Origin: Actinomycetota bacterium
GTDB taxonomy: Bacteria > Actinomycetota > Thermoleophilia > Gaiellales > Gaiellaceae
Direction: 5' to 3'
Length of the DNA stretch: 39,300 bases
Assembly: GCA_005888315.1 (NCBI GenBank)
Contig: VAWH01000030.1
Location: 1-39,300 of the forward strand
Part shown: one piece after another, positions 8,365 through 15,667 of the stretch
Layout of the letters: each line of letters opens with the position of its first letter
Position numbering within the stretch: position 1 is the stretch's first letter
Translations under genes and position numbers: made by a program
The notes under the pieces: model-generated
Seen by the model: only the letters and a program-made list of their open reading frames with translations
The model's database searches: none
What the model was told of the DNA's origin: nothing

Positions 8365-9264
8365 CTACCGCGGGTCGGAACTTGCCTTCGCCTTTTCGAC
8401 GGCGCGAATCGCGTGGCCGCCGAACTGGTTGCGCAGCGCCGCCGCGACCTTGGCCGAGAACTTGATCTCGTCCCGCGAGGCGAACCGGGCAAACAGCGAG
8501 GCGGCGAGCACCGGCGCCGGCACGTTCAGCTTGATCGCCTCGTCGAGCGTCCAGCGGCCCTCGCCGGAGTCCTCCACGTAGGGAGCGATGTCGTCGAGCT
8601 CGCTGCCGTGCTGCTCGAACGCCGCATGGAGCAGCTCGAGGAGCCAGCTCCGGACGACGGAGCCGTACCGCCAGATGCCCGAGATCTCGTGCAGGTCGAG
8701 GTCGTACTCACAGTGCTCCATCACCTCGAAGCCTTCGGCGTACGACTGCATCAGGCCGTACTCGATCCCGTTGTGGACCATCTTCACGAAGTGGCCGGCG
8801 CCGCTCGGGCCGACGTGCGCGTAGCCGTCCTCGGGCGCGAGCGTCTCCAGGATCGGCTCTAGCCGCCCGACCGGCTCGTCGTCGCCGCCCGCCATCAGGC
8901 AGAAGCCGACCTCGAGACCCCAGATGCCGCCGGACACGCCGACGTCGACGAAGTTGATGTCCTGCTTTTGGGCCTCGTCATAGCGCCGCTTCGAGTCGTG
9001 GAAGTTCGAGTTGCCGCCGTCGACGATCGTGTCGCCCGCGTCGAGGATGCCGAGCAGCTGCCGAAATGTGTCTTCGGTGATCTTCCCGGCCGGGATCATC
9101 ATCCAGACCGCGCGGGGCCGGTCGAGCTGCTGCGACAGCTCCTCGAGCGAGCCCGCGGTCGAGTCGACCTTCGGGTCATAGGTCTTGATCTCGTGGCCGC
9201 CCTCGCGGAGGCGCTCGGTCATTCCGTTGCCCATGCGGCCGAGGCCGATCATTCCCAGTTCCAT
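8365..9264 (-). CDS. gnd: 6-phosphogluconate dehydrogenase (decarboxylating), short form
   Basis: Converts 6-phosphogluconate to ribulose 5-phosphate and CO2. At 299 residues this is the short class (GndA-like), about two-thirds the length of the enterobacterial enzyme and usually NAD-linked. The Rossmann motif MIGLGRMGNGM is at the N-terminus, and IVDGGNS follows. The substrate and catalytic motifs GVSGGIWGLEVGFCLMAGG and GHFVKMVHNGIEYG (catalytic Lys and Asn) are intact. It abuts pgi with no spacer and precedes zwf, so the oxidative branch is transcribed as one unit. The cofactor preference is inferred from the class. Confidence 0.95.
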   Translation of the reverse strand: MELGMIGLGRMGNGMTERLREGGHEIKTYDPKVDSTAGSLEELSQQLDRPRAVWMMIPAGKITEDTFRQLLGILDAGDTIVDGGNSNFHDSKRRYDEAQKQDINFVDVGVSGGIWGLEVGFCLMAGGDDEPVGRLEPILETLAPEDGYAHVGPSGAGHFVKMVHNGIEYGLMQSYAEGFEVMEHCEYDLDLHEISGIWRYGSVVRSWLLELLHAAFEQHGSELDDIAPYVEDSGEGRWTLDEAIKLNVPAPVLAASLFARFASRDEIKFSAKVAAALRNQFGGHAIRAVEKAKASSDPR

Positions 9265-10629
9265 CTAGAGCTCCTCCAGTCGGATGCGCGCGACGCGGCG
9301 GCCGCGCTCCTTGAGGGATTCGAAATCGCCTGCCGCCTGCGCGCGAATCAGCCGCGCGAAGCCGAACGGCTTGCCCGGGATTGGCAGCTCCTCGCCGGGA
9401 TCATCGACGACCTGCAGGAAGAGGCCCGTGTTCGGCCCGCCCTTGTGCAGCTGGCCCGTCGAATGCAGATAGCGCGGGCCGGGTCCGTGCGTGACGACGC
9501 AGCCCGTCTCGCGCCTGGCCCGCTCGATCAGCGGCTGCAGCTTCGCTTCCAGCCTCGGATCGATGAAGGCCTGAATCGCGACGTAGTCCCCCTCCTTCGC
9601 CTGCGCGAAGAGCTCGTCCGGCGAAGACTCCGGCTCGAGCGCGACGTCGCCGGCGGCCAGCACCTCGTTCGTCTTGTCCTTGGCCGCCTGGACGTTCGGC
9701 TGGTCGAAGGGATTGATCTCGAGGTACGAGCCGGCGACCGCGACCGCGAACTCCCAGCGGAAGAACTCCTGGCCGAGCTCGTAGGGGTCCTCGAGCCGCA
9801 CCTCGCCGCGCTGGCGGTCAGGCCCGTCGGGTGACTCGCCGGGCGCCGGCACTAGGCCCTTGCCGTCTTTGCCCGTCGACTCCGCGATCAGCTGCTCGGC
9901 CCAGAGGCCGAAGCCGCCTTCTGTCTCGTCGATGCAGACCTTGTCCCGCCCTGCCCGCCAGCCCTCGCCGAGCTGTTGTCCGAGCTCTAGGCCGGGGTTG
10001 CCGTGGGCGAGATGGCAAGCCTCGACCATCTCCACCGTGCGCTCGAGCAAGCGCTCGAGGTCGAGTCCGAACAGCGCCGCCGGCACGATCCCGAACGGCG
10101 ACAGGGCCGAGTAGCGCCCGCCGATCGTCGGCTCGCCTGCGAAGACCTCGAGAAAGCCTCGTTCGCGGGCAAGGCTTTCGAGCTCGGAGCCGGGGTCCGT
10201 GATGGCGACGAAGAATTCCCCGCGCCCGCCGTTCCGCTCCCAGAAGAAGTCGAGGTGAGAGCGCGTCTCCAGCGTCGTCCCGGACTTCGACGAGGCGATG
10301 AAGAGCGTCCGGTCGAGGTCGAGCAGTTCGACCGAATGGCGGATCATGGCTGGGTGCGTCGTGTCGAGGACGTGCAGCGACCGCGCGCCGAAGCTCTGCT
10401 TGAGCACGATCGGCGCCAGGCTCGAACCGCCCATGCCGAGCAGGACAAAAGTGTCGATCACGCCGGGCGCAGCGAGGTCCTCGACAAAGCGCTGCAGGTC
10501 GCCGATCCGCTCGCGCATCCGCTGCGGCTCGTCGAGCCAGCCGAGCCATTTCTCCTCGCCCGAACTCGTCCAGACGGTCGGGTCGCGCTCCCAGATCCGC
10601 TCGACGAGCTGCTCGGTGGCCACCGACAC
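9265..10629 (-). CDS. pgi: Glucose-6-phosphate isomerase
   Basis: Interconverts glucose 6-phosphate and fructose 6-phosphate, returning carbon from the pentose-phosphate cycle. The 454-residue protein has the SIS-fold motifs LGMGGSSLAP and SSKSGTTLETRS, GGRYSALSPFG, and the helix with the catalytic Glu. It most resembles the isomerase half of the fused transaldolase/phosphoglucose isomerase known in several bacteria. Here tal is a separate gene 0.9 kb upstream, split by the alpha/beta hydrolase gene. The start is GTG 10629. It is followed immediately by gnd. Confidence 0.93.
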   Translation of the reverse strand: MSVATEQLVERIWERDPTVWTSSGEEKWLGWLDEPQRMRERIGDLQRFVEDLAAPGVIDTFVLLGMGGSSLAPIVLKQSFGARSLHVLDTTHPAMIRHSVELLDLDRTLFIASSKSGTTLETRSHLDFFWERNGGRGEFFVAITDPGSELESLARERGFLEVFAGEPTIGGRYSALSPFGIVPAALFGLDLERLLERTVEMVEACHLAHGNPGLELGQQLGEGWRAGRDKVCIDETEGGFGLWAEQLIAESTGKDGKGLVPAPGESPDGPDRQRGEVRLEDPYELGQEFFRWEFAVAVAGSYLEINPFDQPNVQAAKDKTNEVLAAGDVALEPESSPDELFAQAKEGDYVAIQAFIDPRLEAKLQPLIERARRETGCVVTHGPGPRYLHSTGQLHKGGPNTGLFLQVVDDPGEELPIPGKPFGFARLIRAQAAGDFESLKERGRRVARIRLEEL

Positions 10630-10631
10630 GG

Positions 10632-11438
10632 CTAGCCGGCCTCGAGGTCGTCGAGGAAACCCAGGACGAGCCTGTCGAACTCAGCGGGCCGCTCCATGCT
10701 CGGAACGTGGGCCGCGCCGCTGATCGTGGCGCGACGAGCGTCCGGGATCTCCCGGTCCAGCCGATCGGCGATCGCATGCATGTCCGGGACGTCGAGCTCA
10801 CCGACCAGGACGAGCGTCGGCACAGAGATCTCGCCGAGGCGGTCGCCGATATCGAGCACGAGCGCCTCCTCCTGCGCGTCCGCGCCACTCTCTGCGTACA
10901 GCTCGAGAGCGCGCCGCTGCATCTCGGACACCTTGCGGCGGACGTCTCCGTCGACCTGGTCGGGTGAGCGATGAGGTCCATCCACCCAGGTCCTCAGATT
11001 CACCTCGACGGCCGCATCGAGATCACCGCGCTCGAACGCGGCCTCCTCCTCCGTCCACGAGTCCGTCACGTAGTCCGACCACTCGTGCCCGCGCACGCCC
11101 GAGCCGACGAGGACGAGCGCCGAGACGAGATCCGGCCGTGCCACCGCAACCTGGAGAGAGATGCCGCCACCCATCGACGCGCCCACCAGCGTCGCGGGCC
11201 CGAGGGCGAGCTCGTCGAGGAGTGCGATCAAGTCCGCGGGATGCGAATACAGCCTCGGCGAGAGCGGCGAGCGTCCGAAGCCGCGGATGTCGTAACGGAT
11301 GACGCGGTGCGCCTGCGCGAACGTCTCCCACTGCGGATCCCACATGCGGCTGTCGCAGATGCCGGCGTGTACGAGCACGACCGGCAGGCCTTCGCCTGCG
11401 ACCTCCCGATGGAGCTCAGTTTGCTGCGTCGCGGTCAC
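10632..11438 (-). CDS. Alpha/beta hydrolase (enol-lactonase-like) in the pentose-phosphate operon
   Basis: A 268-residue alpha/beta hydrolase. The nucleophile elbow is GASMGGG, the acid is probably Asp in GELDVPDMH, and the histidine is in GAAHVPSMERP. The HAGICDSRMWD stretch provides the oxyanion region, and DIRGFGRSP is typical. Its best general match is the 3-oxoadipate enol-lactonase/esterase branch. It sits between tal and pgi with 2 bp to pgi, so it is firmly in the operon. The operon lacks the usual 6-phosphogluconolactonase, so a lactonase role here is an attractive but unproven inference. The start is GTG 11438; the spacer to tal carries a dispersed repeat. Confidence 0.85.
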   Translation of the reverse strand: MTATQQTELHREVAGEGLPVVLVHAGICDSRMWDPQWETFAQAHRVIRYDIRGFGRSPLSPRLYSHPADLIALLDELALGPATLVGASMGGGISLQVAVARPDLVSALVLVGSGVRGHEWSDYVTDSWTEEEAAFERGDLDAAVEVNLRTWVDGPHRSPDQVDGDVRRKVSEMQRRALELYAESGADAQEEALVLDIGDRLGEISVPTLVLVGELDVPDMHAIADRLDREIPDARRATISGAAHVPSMERPAEFDRLVLGFLDDLEAG

Positions 11439-11477
11439 GCCACCGCCTGTGCGCTACGGTGCCGAAGTAGCGTCACC

Positions 11478-11547
11478 ACCCGGGTTTGGACGGCCGCAGC
11501 GGCAAAGCCGCCACGGCCTCCAGGTCGGAATCGCAAGCGACGCCTCA
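11478..11547. repeat. Dual-hairpin dispersed repeat, tal/hydrolase copy
   Basis: Read on the minus strand, the repeat starts at the tal stop codon (TGAGGCGTCGCTTGCGATTCC). The first hairpin is imperfect in this copy. The second is complete (11492-11518): GGCCG, a 2x2 internal loop, GCGGC, loop TTT or AAA, then GCCGC and CGGCC. Related copies lie at 21.5, 29.6 and 37.3-37.5 kb. Confidence 0.8.
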
Positions 11548-12651
11548 TGCCGCCGCGAGCTCGCCGCGCTTCGCGCTGATGCCGTCGAGCAGCTCAGCGA
11601 ACGAGTCGGCGAACTTCTGTACGCCCTCCTCCTCGAGGACGCGCACGACGTCGTCGTAGTCGACGCCCGCCTCGGCAAGCTGGTCGAAGAGCCGACGCGC
11701 CTCGTCGACACCCTTCTCGAGCGTCAGCGCGACCTCGCCGTGATCCTGGAAGGCCCGGATCGTTTCCTCGGGCATCGTGTTCACGGTCTCGGGGCCGATC
11801 AACTCCTCGACGTACATCACGTCCCGGTAGTCCGGGTTCTTGGTCGAGGTCGAAGCCCAGAGGCAGCGCTGCTTCGTCGCACCCTTCGCCGCGAGCGGTG
11901 CCCAGCGGTCGCCGGAGAAGAGCTGCTTGTAGCGCTGGTAGGCGAGCTTTGCGTTGGCGACCGCGAGCTTTCCCTTCAGCTCGTCGTGGCCGCCGAGGTC
12001 TTCGAGGCGCTTGTCCGCCTCGGTGTCCACCCGCGAGACGAAGAAGCTGGCGACCGAGGCGACCTGCGAAGGGTCGCCGCCCGACTCGACCAGCCGCTCG
12101 AGACCGCGGATGTAGGCCTCGGCGACCTCCCCGTAGCGCTCGAGCGAGAAGATCAAAGTCACGTTGATGTTCTTGCCGCTCGCGATCATCTCTTCGATGG
12201 CGGGCAGGCCCTCTCTGGTGGCCGGAATCTTCACGTACAGGTTCGGCCTATCGATCTGCGCGTGCAGCCGCCGCGCCTCGGCGATCGTCGCCTCCGTATC
12301 GCCGGCGAGGTTCGGGTCGACCTCGATCGAGACGTAACCGTCTTTGCCGCGGCCTGCGTCCCAGACGGGACGGAGCAGATCGCACGCGTCGCCGACGTCT
12401 TTCTCGGCCAGATGCCAGAAGATCTCCTTGGGCTCGTCGAGCTCGTCGAGGCAGGCGCGAATCTGCTCGTCGTAGAGGTCGCCCTGAGAGATCGCCTTCT
12501 GGAAGATGGTCGGGTTCGAGGTGACGCCGACGACCGCGTCATCGCGCATCATCCGCTCGAGCTCGCCGGTCTGCAGCAGCTCACGGGAGAGGAAGTCGAT
12601 CCAGACGCTCTGGCCGAGCTCCGAGAGTTGATGAAGCCTTGATTTAGACAT
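11545..12651 (-). CDS. tal: Transaldolase
   Basis: Transfers a dihydroxyacetone unit between sugar phosphates in the non-oxidative pentose-phosphate branch. The protein is 368 residues, of the longer actinobacterial class. The catalytic Lys lies in NLYVKIPAT, and GVTSNPTIFQKAI and NVTLIFSLERY are the family signatures. The C-terminal KQRCLWASTSTKNPDY motif is clear. ATG 12651 was chosen because it is preceded by AAGAAGGGA, a good ribosome-binding site, and the conserved sequence begins there. Upstream codons run into a perfect hairpin and are not coding. It is followed by a dispersed repeat and the hydrolase gene. Confidence 0.95.
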   Translation of the reverse strand: MSKSRLHQLSELGQSVWIDFLSRELLQTGELERMMRDDAVVGVTSNPTIFQKAISQGDLYDEQIRACLDELDEPKEIFWHLAEKDVGDACDLLRPVWDAGRGKDGYVSIEVDPNLAGDTEATIAEARRLHAQIDRPNLYVKIPATREGLPAIEEMIASGKNINVTLIFSLERYGEVAEAYIRGLERLVESGGDPSQVASVASFFVSRVDTEADKRLEDLGGHDELKGKLAVANAKLAYQRYKQLFSGDRWAPLAAKGATKQRCLWASTSTKNPDYRDVMYVEELIGPETVNTMPEETIRAFQDHGEVALTLEKGVDEARRLFDQLAEAGVDYDDVVRVLEEEGVQKFADSFAELLDGISAKRGELAAA

Positions 12652-12670
12652 TTGCCGTTCCCTTCTTAAC

Positions 12671-12695
12671 GTGGGGGAACCCGTGGTTCCCCCAC
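12671..12695. repeat. Perfect 11-bp hairpin in the tal leader
   Basis: GTGGGGGAACC pairs with GGTTCCCCCAC around the loop CGT, all in the 126-bp gap between rpiB and tal. No T-run follows on either strand, so it is not a classical terminator. It lies about 20 nt upstream of the tal start codon and could affect message stability or translation. The rest of this gap shows nothing recognisable. Confidence 0.75.
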
Positions 12696-12777
12696 GAGCC
12701 CCTCCTTCTTCGTCCTGGCAAAGCAACCCGCGGCCTCGGCTCCCGCCGGCGCGCGGGGGCGACTCCAAGAACGACTT

Positions 12778-13242
12778 TCACTTCAAGCTTCCAATCGTTC
12801 CCCGCTCGAGTTCCTCAATCTTCCGGAGCCTGGTTACGTACGGCTCACCGCCGTCGAAGCGCGCGTGCAGGAAGGCGCGGATCAGGTCGACCGAAAGGGC
12901 GGGGCCGACGACCTCCGAGCCGAGACAGAGGACGTTGAGGTCGTCGTGTTCGACCCCCTGGTGCGCCGAGTAGACGTCGTGGCACATGGCGCCGCGAATT
13001 CCATCCAGCTTGGAGACGGCGACGGAAGCCCCGACCCCCGAGCCACAGACGAGAATCCCTCGCTCCGCGTCCCCGTTTTGGAGCAGCTCGCCGAGCTCTC
13101 GCGCCTTGTCGGGGTAATCGATCCGCACGGCGTCGGTGTCCACGCCGAGATCGAGCGTCTCGTGCCCGAGCGCGTCGAGCTCGGTGAGCACCGTGTCGCG
13201 CAGGCGCACGCCGCGATGGTCGAACGCGACTGCAACCCTCAT
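12778..13242 (-). CDS. rpiB: Ribose-5-phosphate isomerase B
   Basis: Interconverts ribose 5-phosphate and ribulose 5-phosphate. The protein is 154 residues, usual for RpiB. It has AFDHRGVRLRD at the N-terminus, LVCGSGVGASVAVSK (phosphate-binding and catalytic region), and HDVYSAHQGVEHDDLNVLCLG. The usual catalytic Cys of this family is present (CGSG). It is the first gene of the minus-strand pentose-phosphate operon, and its start codon is 22 bp from the divergent tkt start. Confidence 0.94.
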   Translation of the reverse strand: MRVAVAFDHRGVRLRDTVLTELDALGHETLDLGVDTDAVRIDYPDKARELGELLQNGDAERGILVCGSGVGASVAVSKLDGIRGAMCHDVYSAHQGVEHDDLNVLCLGSEVVGPALSVDLIRAFLHARFDGGEPYVTRLRKIEELERGTIGSLK

Positions 13243-13251
13243 CAGAACCGT

Positions 13252-13258
13252 TACGTTA
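13252..13258. promoter_or_regulatory. Overlapping divergent -10 elements for tkt and rpiB
   Basis: TACGTT at 13252-13257 lies 7 nt before the tkt ATG, the spacing of leaderless actinobacterial genes. On the other strand TAACGT (13253-13258) lies 10 nt before the rpiB ATG. The two hexamers share five base pairs. Assignment rests on the TAnnnT pattern and spacing only. Confidence 0.45.
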
Positions 13259-13264
13259 CCCGGG

Positions 13265-15094
13265 ATGGAGGGTCCGGAACTCTGGCGTGAGCTCGGACAA
13301 CAGCTGCGCGTCGATTCCGTGCGGTGCGCGGCGGCGGCGAAGTCCGGCCACCCGAGCTCGGGGATGTCGGCAGCCGACCTGATGGCGGTGCTGCTTGCGA
13401 AGTACCTGCGTTACGACTTCGACAAGCCGAAGGATCCGGCCAACGACCGACTGGTCTTCTCGAAGGGCCACGCCTCGACGCTGCTCTACTCGATGTACCG
13501 GGCGGCCGGAGCGATCTCGGAGGAAGAGCTGCTGACCTACCGCCAGTTTTCGAGCATCTTCGAGGGCCACCCGACGCCGCGGATTCCCTGGGTCGACGTC
13601 GCCACCGGCTCGCTCGGGCAAGGCCTGCCGTACGGCGTCGGCATGGCGCTGGCGGGCAAGCGACTCGACCGGACAGCAATGCGCACCTGGGTTCTGCTCG
13701 GCGACAGCGAGATGGCCGAGGGCTCGCAATGGGAGGCCTTCGAGCACGCCGCCTATTACCAACTCGACAACATCGTCGCCATCCTCGACGTCAACCGGCT
13801 CGGCCAGCGTGGCGAGACGATGCACGGTTGGGATCTCGACTCCTACACCAACCGCGCCCGTGCCTTCGGCTGGCACGCGATCGAGATCGAGGGGCACGAC
13901 GTCGAGGCGATCGACGGCGCCTACGCGGAGGCTCTCGCGGCCGACCGGCCGGTCGCGATCGTCGCCCGCACGATCAAGGGCAAAGGCGTCAAGGCCGTCG
14001 AGGACAAGCCCGGCTGGCACGGCAAGGCCCTCGACGACCCGGAGGAGGCGATCGCCGAACTCGGCGGCGTCCGGAACATCACCGTCCAGGTCGCCAAGCC
14101 GGAGACGAGCGGCCGTGCGCTCGAGATCGAGCACGGCGAGCTCGAGCTTCCCCGCTACGAGCTGGGCGACGAGGTGGCGACCCGCAAGGCCTACGGCGAG
14201 GCGCTCGCGGCGCTCGGCAAGGCGCGCGGCGACGTCGTGGCCATGGACGGGGAGGTCTCGAACTCGACCTTCGCCGAGATCTTCAAGGACGCTGTGCCGG
14301 AGCGGTACTTCGAGATGTTCATCGCCGAGCAGCAGATGGTCGCCACCGCCGTGGGCATGCAGGTCACCGGCTGGCGGCCGTTCGCCTCCACCTTCGCTGC
14401 GTTCATCTCGCGCGCCTACGACTTCGTCCGCATGTCGGCGATCAGCCACGCGAACTACAGCCTCTCGGGCTCCCACGCAGGCGTCTCGATCGGCGAGGAC
14501 GGGCCGTCCCAGATGGGCCTCGAGGACATCGCCGCCCTGCGCGCGGTGCACGGCTCGACCGTTCTCCATCCCTGCGACGCGAACCAGACCGCGAAGCTGG
14601 TCCCCGAGATGGCCGACCGCGAAGGGATCGTCTACCTGCGGACCCTCCGGCCGAACACCCCTGTCATCTACGACGCCGACGACGAGTTCGAGATCGGCGG
14701 CTCGCGGACGCTGCGGGACGGCGAAGACGTCACGCTCGTGGCAGCAGGCATCACGGTGCACGAGGCGCTCAAGGCTGCAGACGCGCTCGCTGAGGAAGGG
14801 ATCGAGGCGCGCGTGATCGACCTCTACTCGATCAAGCCGCTAGACGAGGAGACGATCCACTCGCTGGCGACGCCGATCGTCACGGTCGAGGACCACTTCG
14901 CGGAAGGCGGCCTGGGCGAGGCGGTGCTCTCTGCGCTTGCGCAATCCGAGGAGCGCCCGCGCGTCGTTCAACTTGCAGTGCGGGAGATGCCGCACTCGGG
15001 GAAGCCGGCCGAGCTCCTGGCCGCCGCGGGGATCGACGCCGAGCACATCGCCGACGCAGCTCGACAGCTTGTGGGCGCGCCGGTCTCGGCGTAG
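13265..15094 (+). CDS. tkt: Transketolase
   Basis: Transfers a two-carbon ketol unit between sugar phosphates, using thiamine diphosphate. The 609-residue protein has the N-terminal AAAKSGHPSSGMSAADLM, the thiamine-binding motif GDSEMAEGSQWEAF...DVNRLGQ, and the pyrimidine-domain segment FEMFIAEQQMVATAVGMQ. The C-terminal domain ends the protein normally. The architecture is a single-chain enzyme slightly shorter than the enterobacterial one (about 660). ATG 13265 begins the conserved region. The gene diverges from rpiB and completes the non-oxidative branch together with tal. Confidence 0.96.
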   Translation: MEGPELWRELGQQLRVDSVRCAAAAKSGHPSSGMSAADLMAVLLAKYLRYDFDKPKDPANDRLVFSKGHASTLLYSMYRAAGAISEEELLTYRQFSSIFEGHPTPRIPWVDVATGSLGQGLPYGVGMALAGKRLDRTAMRTWVLLGDSEMAEGSQWEAFEHAAYYQLDNIVAILDVNRLGQRGETMHGWDLDSYTNRARAFGWHAIEIEGHDVEAIDGAYAEALAADRPVAIVARTIKGKGVKAVEDKPGWHGKALDDPEEAIAELGGVRNITVQVAKPETSGRALEIEHGELELPRYELGDEVATRKAYGEALAALGKARGDVVAMDGEVSNSTFAEIFKDAVPERYFEMFIAEQQMVATAVGMQVTGWRPFASTFAAFISRAYDFVRMSAISHANYSLSGSHAGVSIGEDGPSQMGLEDIAALRAVHGSTVLHPCDANQTAKLVPEMADREGIVYLRTLRPNTPVIYDADDEFEIGGSRTLRDGEDVTLVAAGITVHEALKAADALAEEGIEARVIDLYSIKPLDEETIHSLATPIVTVEDHFAEGGLGEAVLSALAQSEERPRVVQLAVREMPHSGKPAELLAAAGIDAEHIADAARQLVGAPVSA

Positions 15095-15152
15095 CCGCAG
15101 AGGCGCAGACACGGGCATCAGGCGATCACAGAGGCGGGTGGCGCCGGCGCGC

Positions 15153-15635
15153 ATGGCCAAGCTCGCCCGCTCGCTGCTCGACGCATCGACGCTGTGCGCG
15201 ATCGCCAGCTTTTCCGGCCGGCAGGCCCACGTCAACACGGCCTACTTCGCCTGGGCTGACGACTTCCGGCTGATCTGGCTTTCCGAGCCGGGCGCGAAGC
15301 ATTCGCGAAACGTGCGCGACAATGGAAGCGTCGCCATCGCCGTCTTCGACTCGCACCAGACGTGGGGGACGTCGGACCGAGGCGTCCAATTGTTCGGCTC
15401 GGCCCGCGAGCTGAAAGGCAAGCAGGCGGAGGCCGCGGAGCGCGCCTACGCCAAACGCTTTCCCGACTATCGGCGCGAGGACAACAGTGCCTACGCCTTC
15501 TACAGCCTGCGCCCACGTCGCCTCAAGCTCTTCGACGAGCGCACCCTCGGTCCCGGCGTTTTCGTAACCGCCCGCGTCGCCGCCGACGGCGAGCTCAGCT
15601 GGGAGCGAACCGAGGTTTATCGGGCAACCTCGTAG
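15153..15635 (+). CDS. Pyridoxamine 5'-phosphate oxidase-like flavoprotein
   Basis: A 160-residue protein of the split-barrel, PNPOx-like flavin-binding superfamily. The signs are ATIASFSG-like CAIASFSGRQAHVNTAYFAW, the strand FRLIWLSEPGAKHSRNVRDNGSVAIAVFD, and the later VQLFGSARELKG. The C-terminal half reads as the cap of the fold. The true substrate cannot be assigned; members include FMN- and F420-dependent reductases. ATG 15153 is preferred, with an in-frame GTG at 15138 as an alternative. It lies 58 bp after tkt and 32 bp before the ABC-F gene. Confidence 0.75.
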   Translation: MAKLARSLLDASTLCAIASFSGRQAHVNTAYFAWADDFRLIWLSEPGAKHSRNVRDNGSVAIAVFDSHQTWGTSDRGVQLFGSARELKGKQAEAAERAYAKRFPDYRREDNSAYAFYSLRPRRLKLFDERTLGPGVFVTARVAADGELSWERTEVYRATS

Positions 15636-15667
15636 TCCTCCGGCTCCGCGGCTTCTACTCTGTCGGC

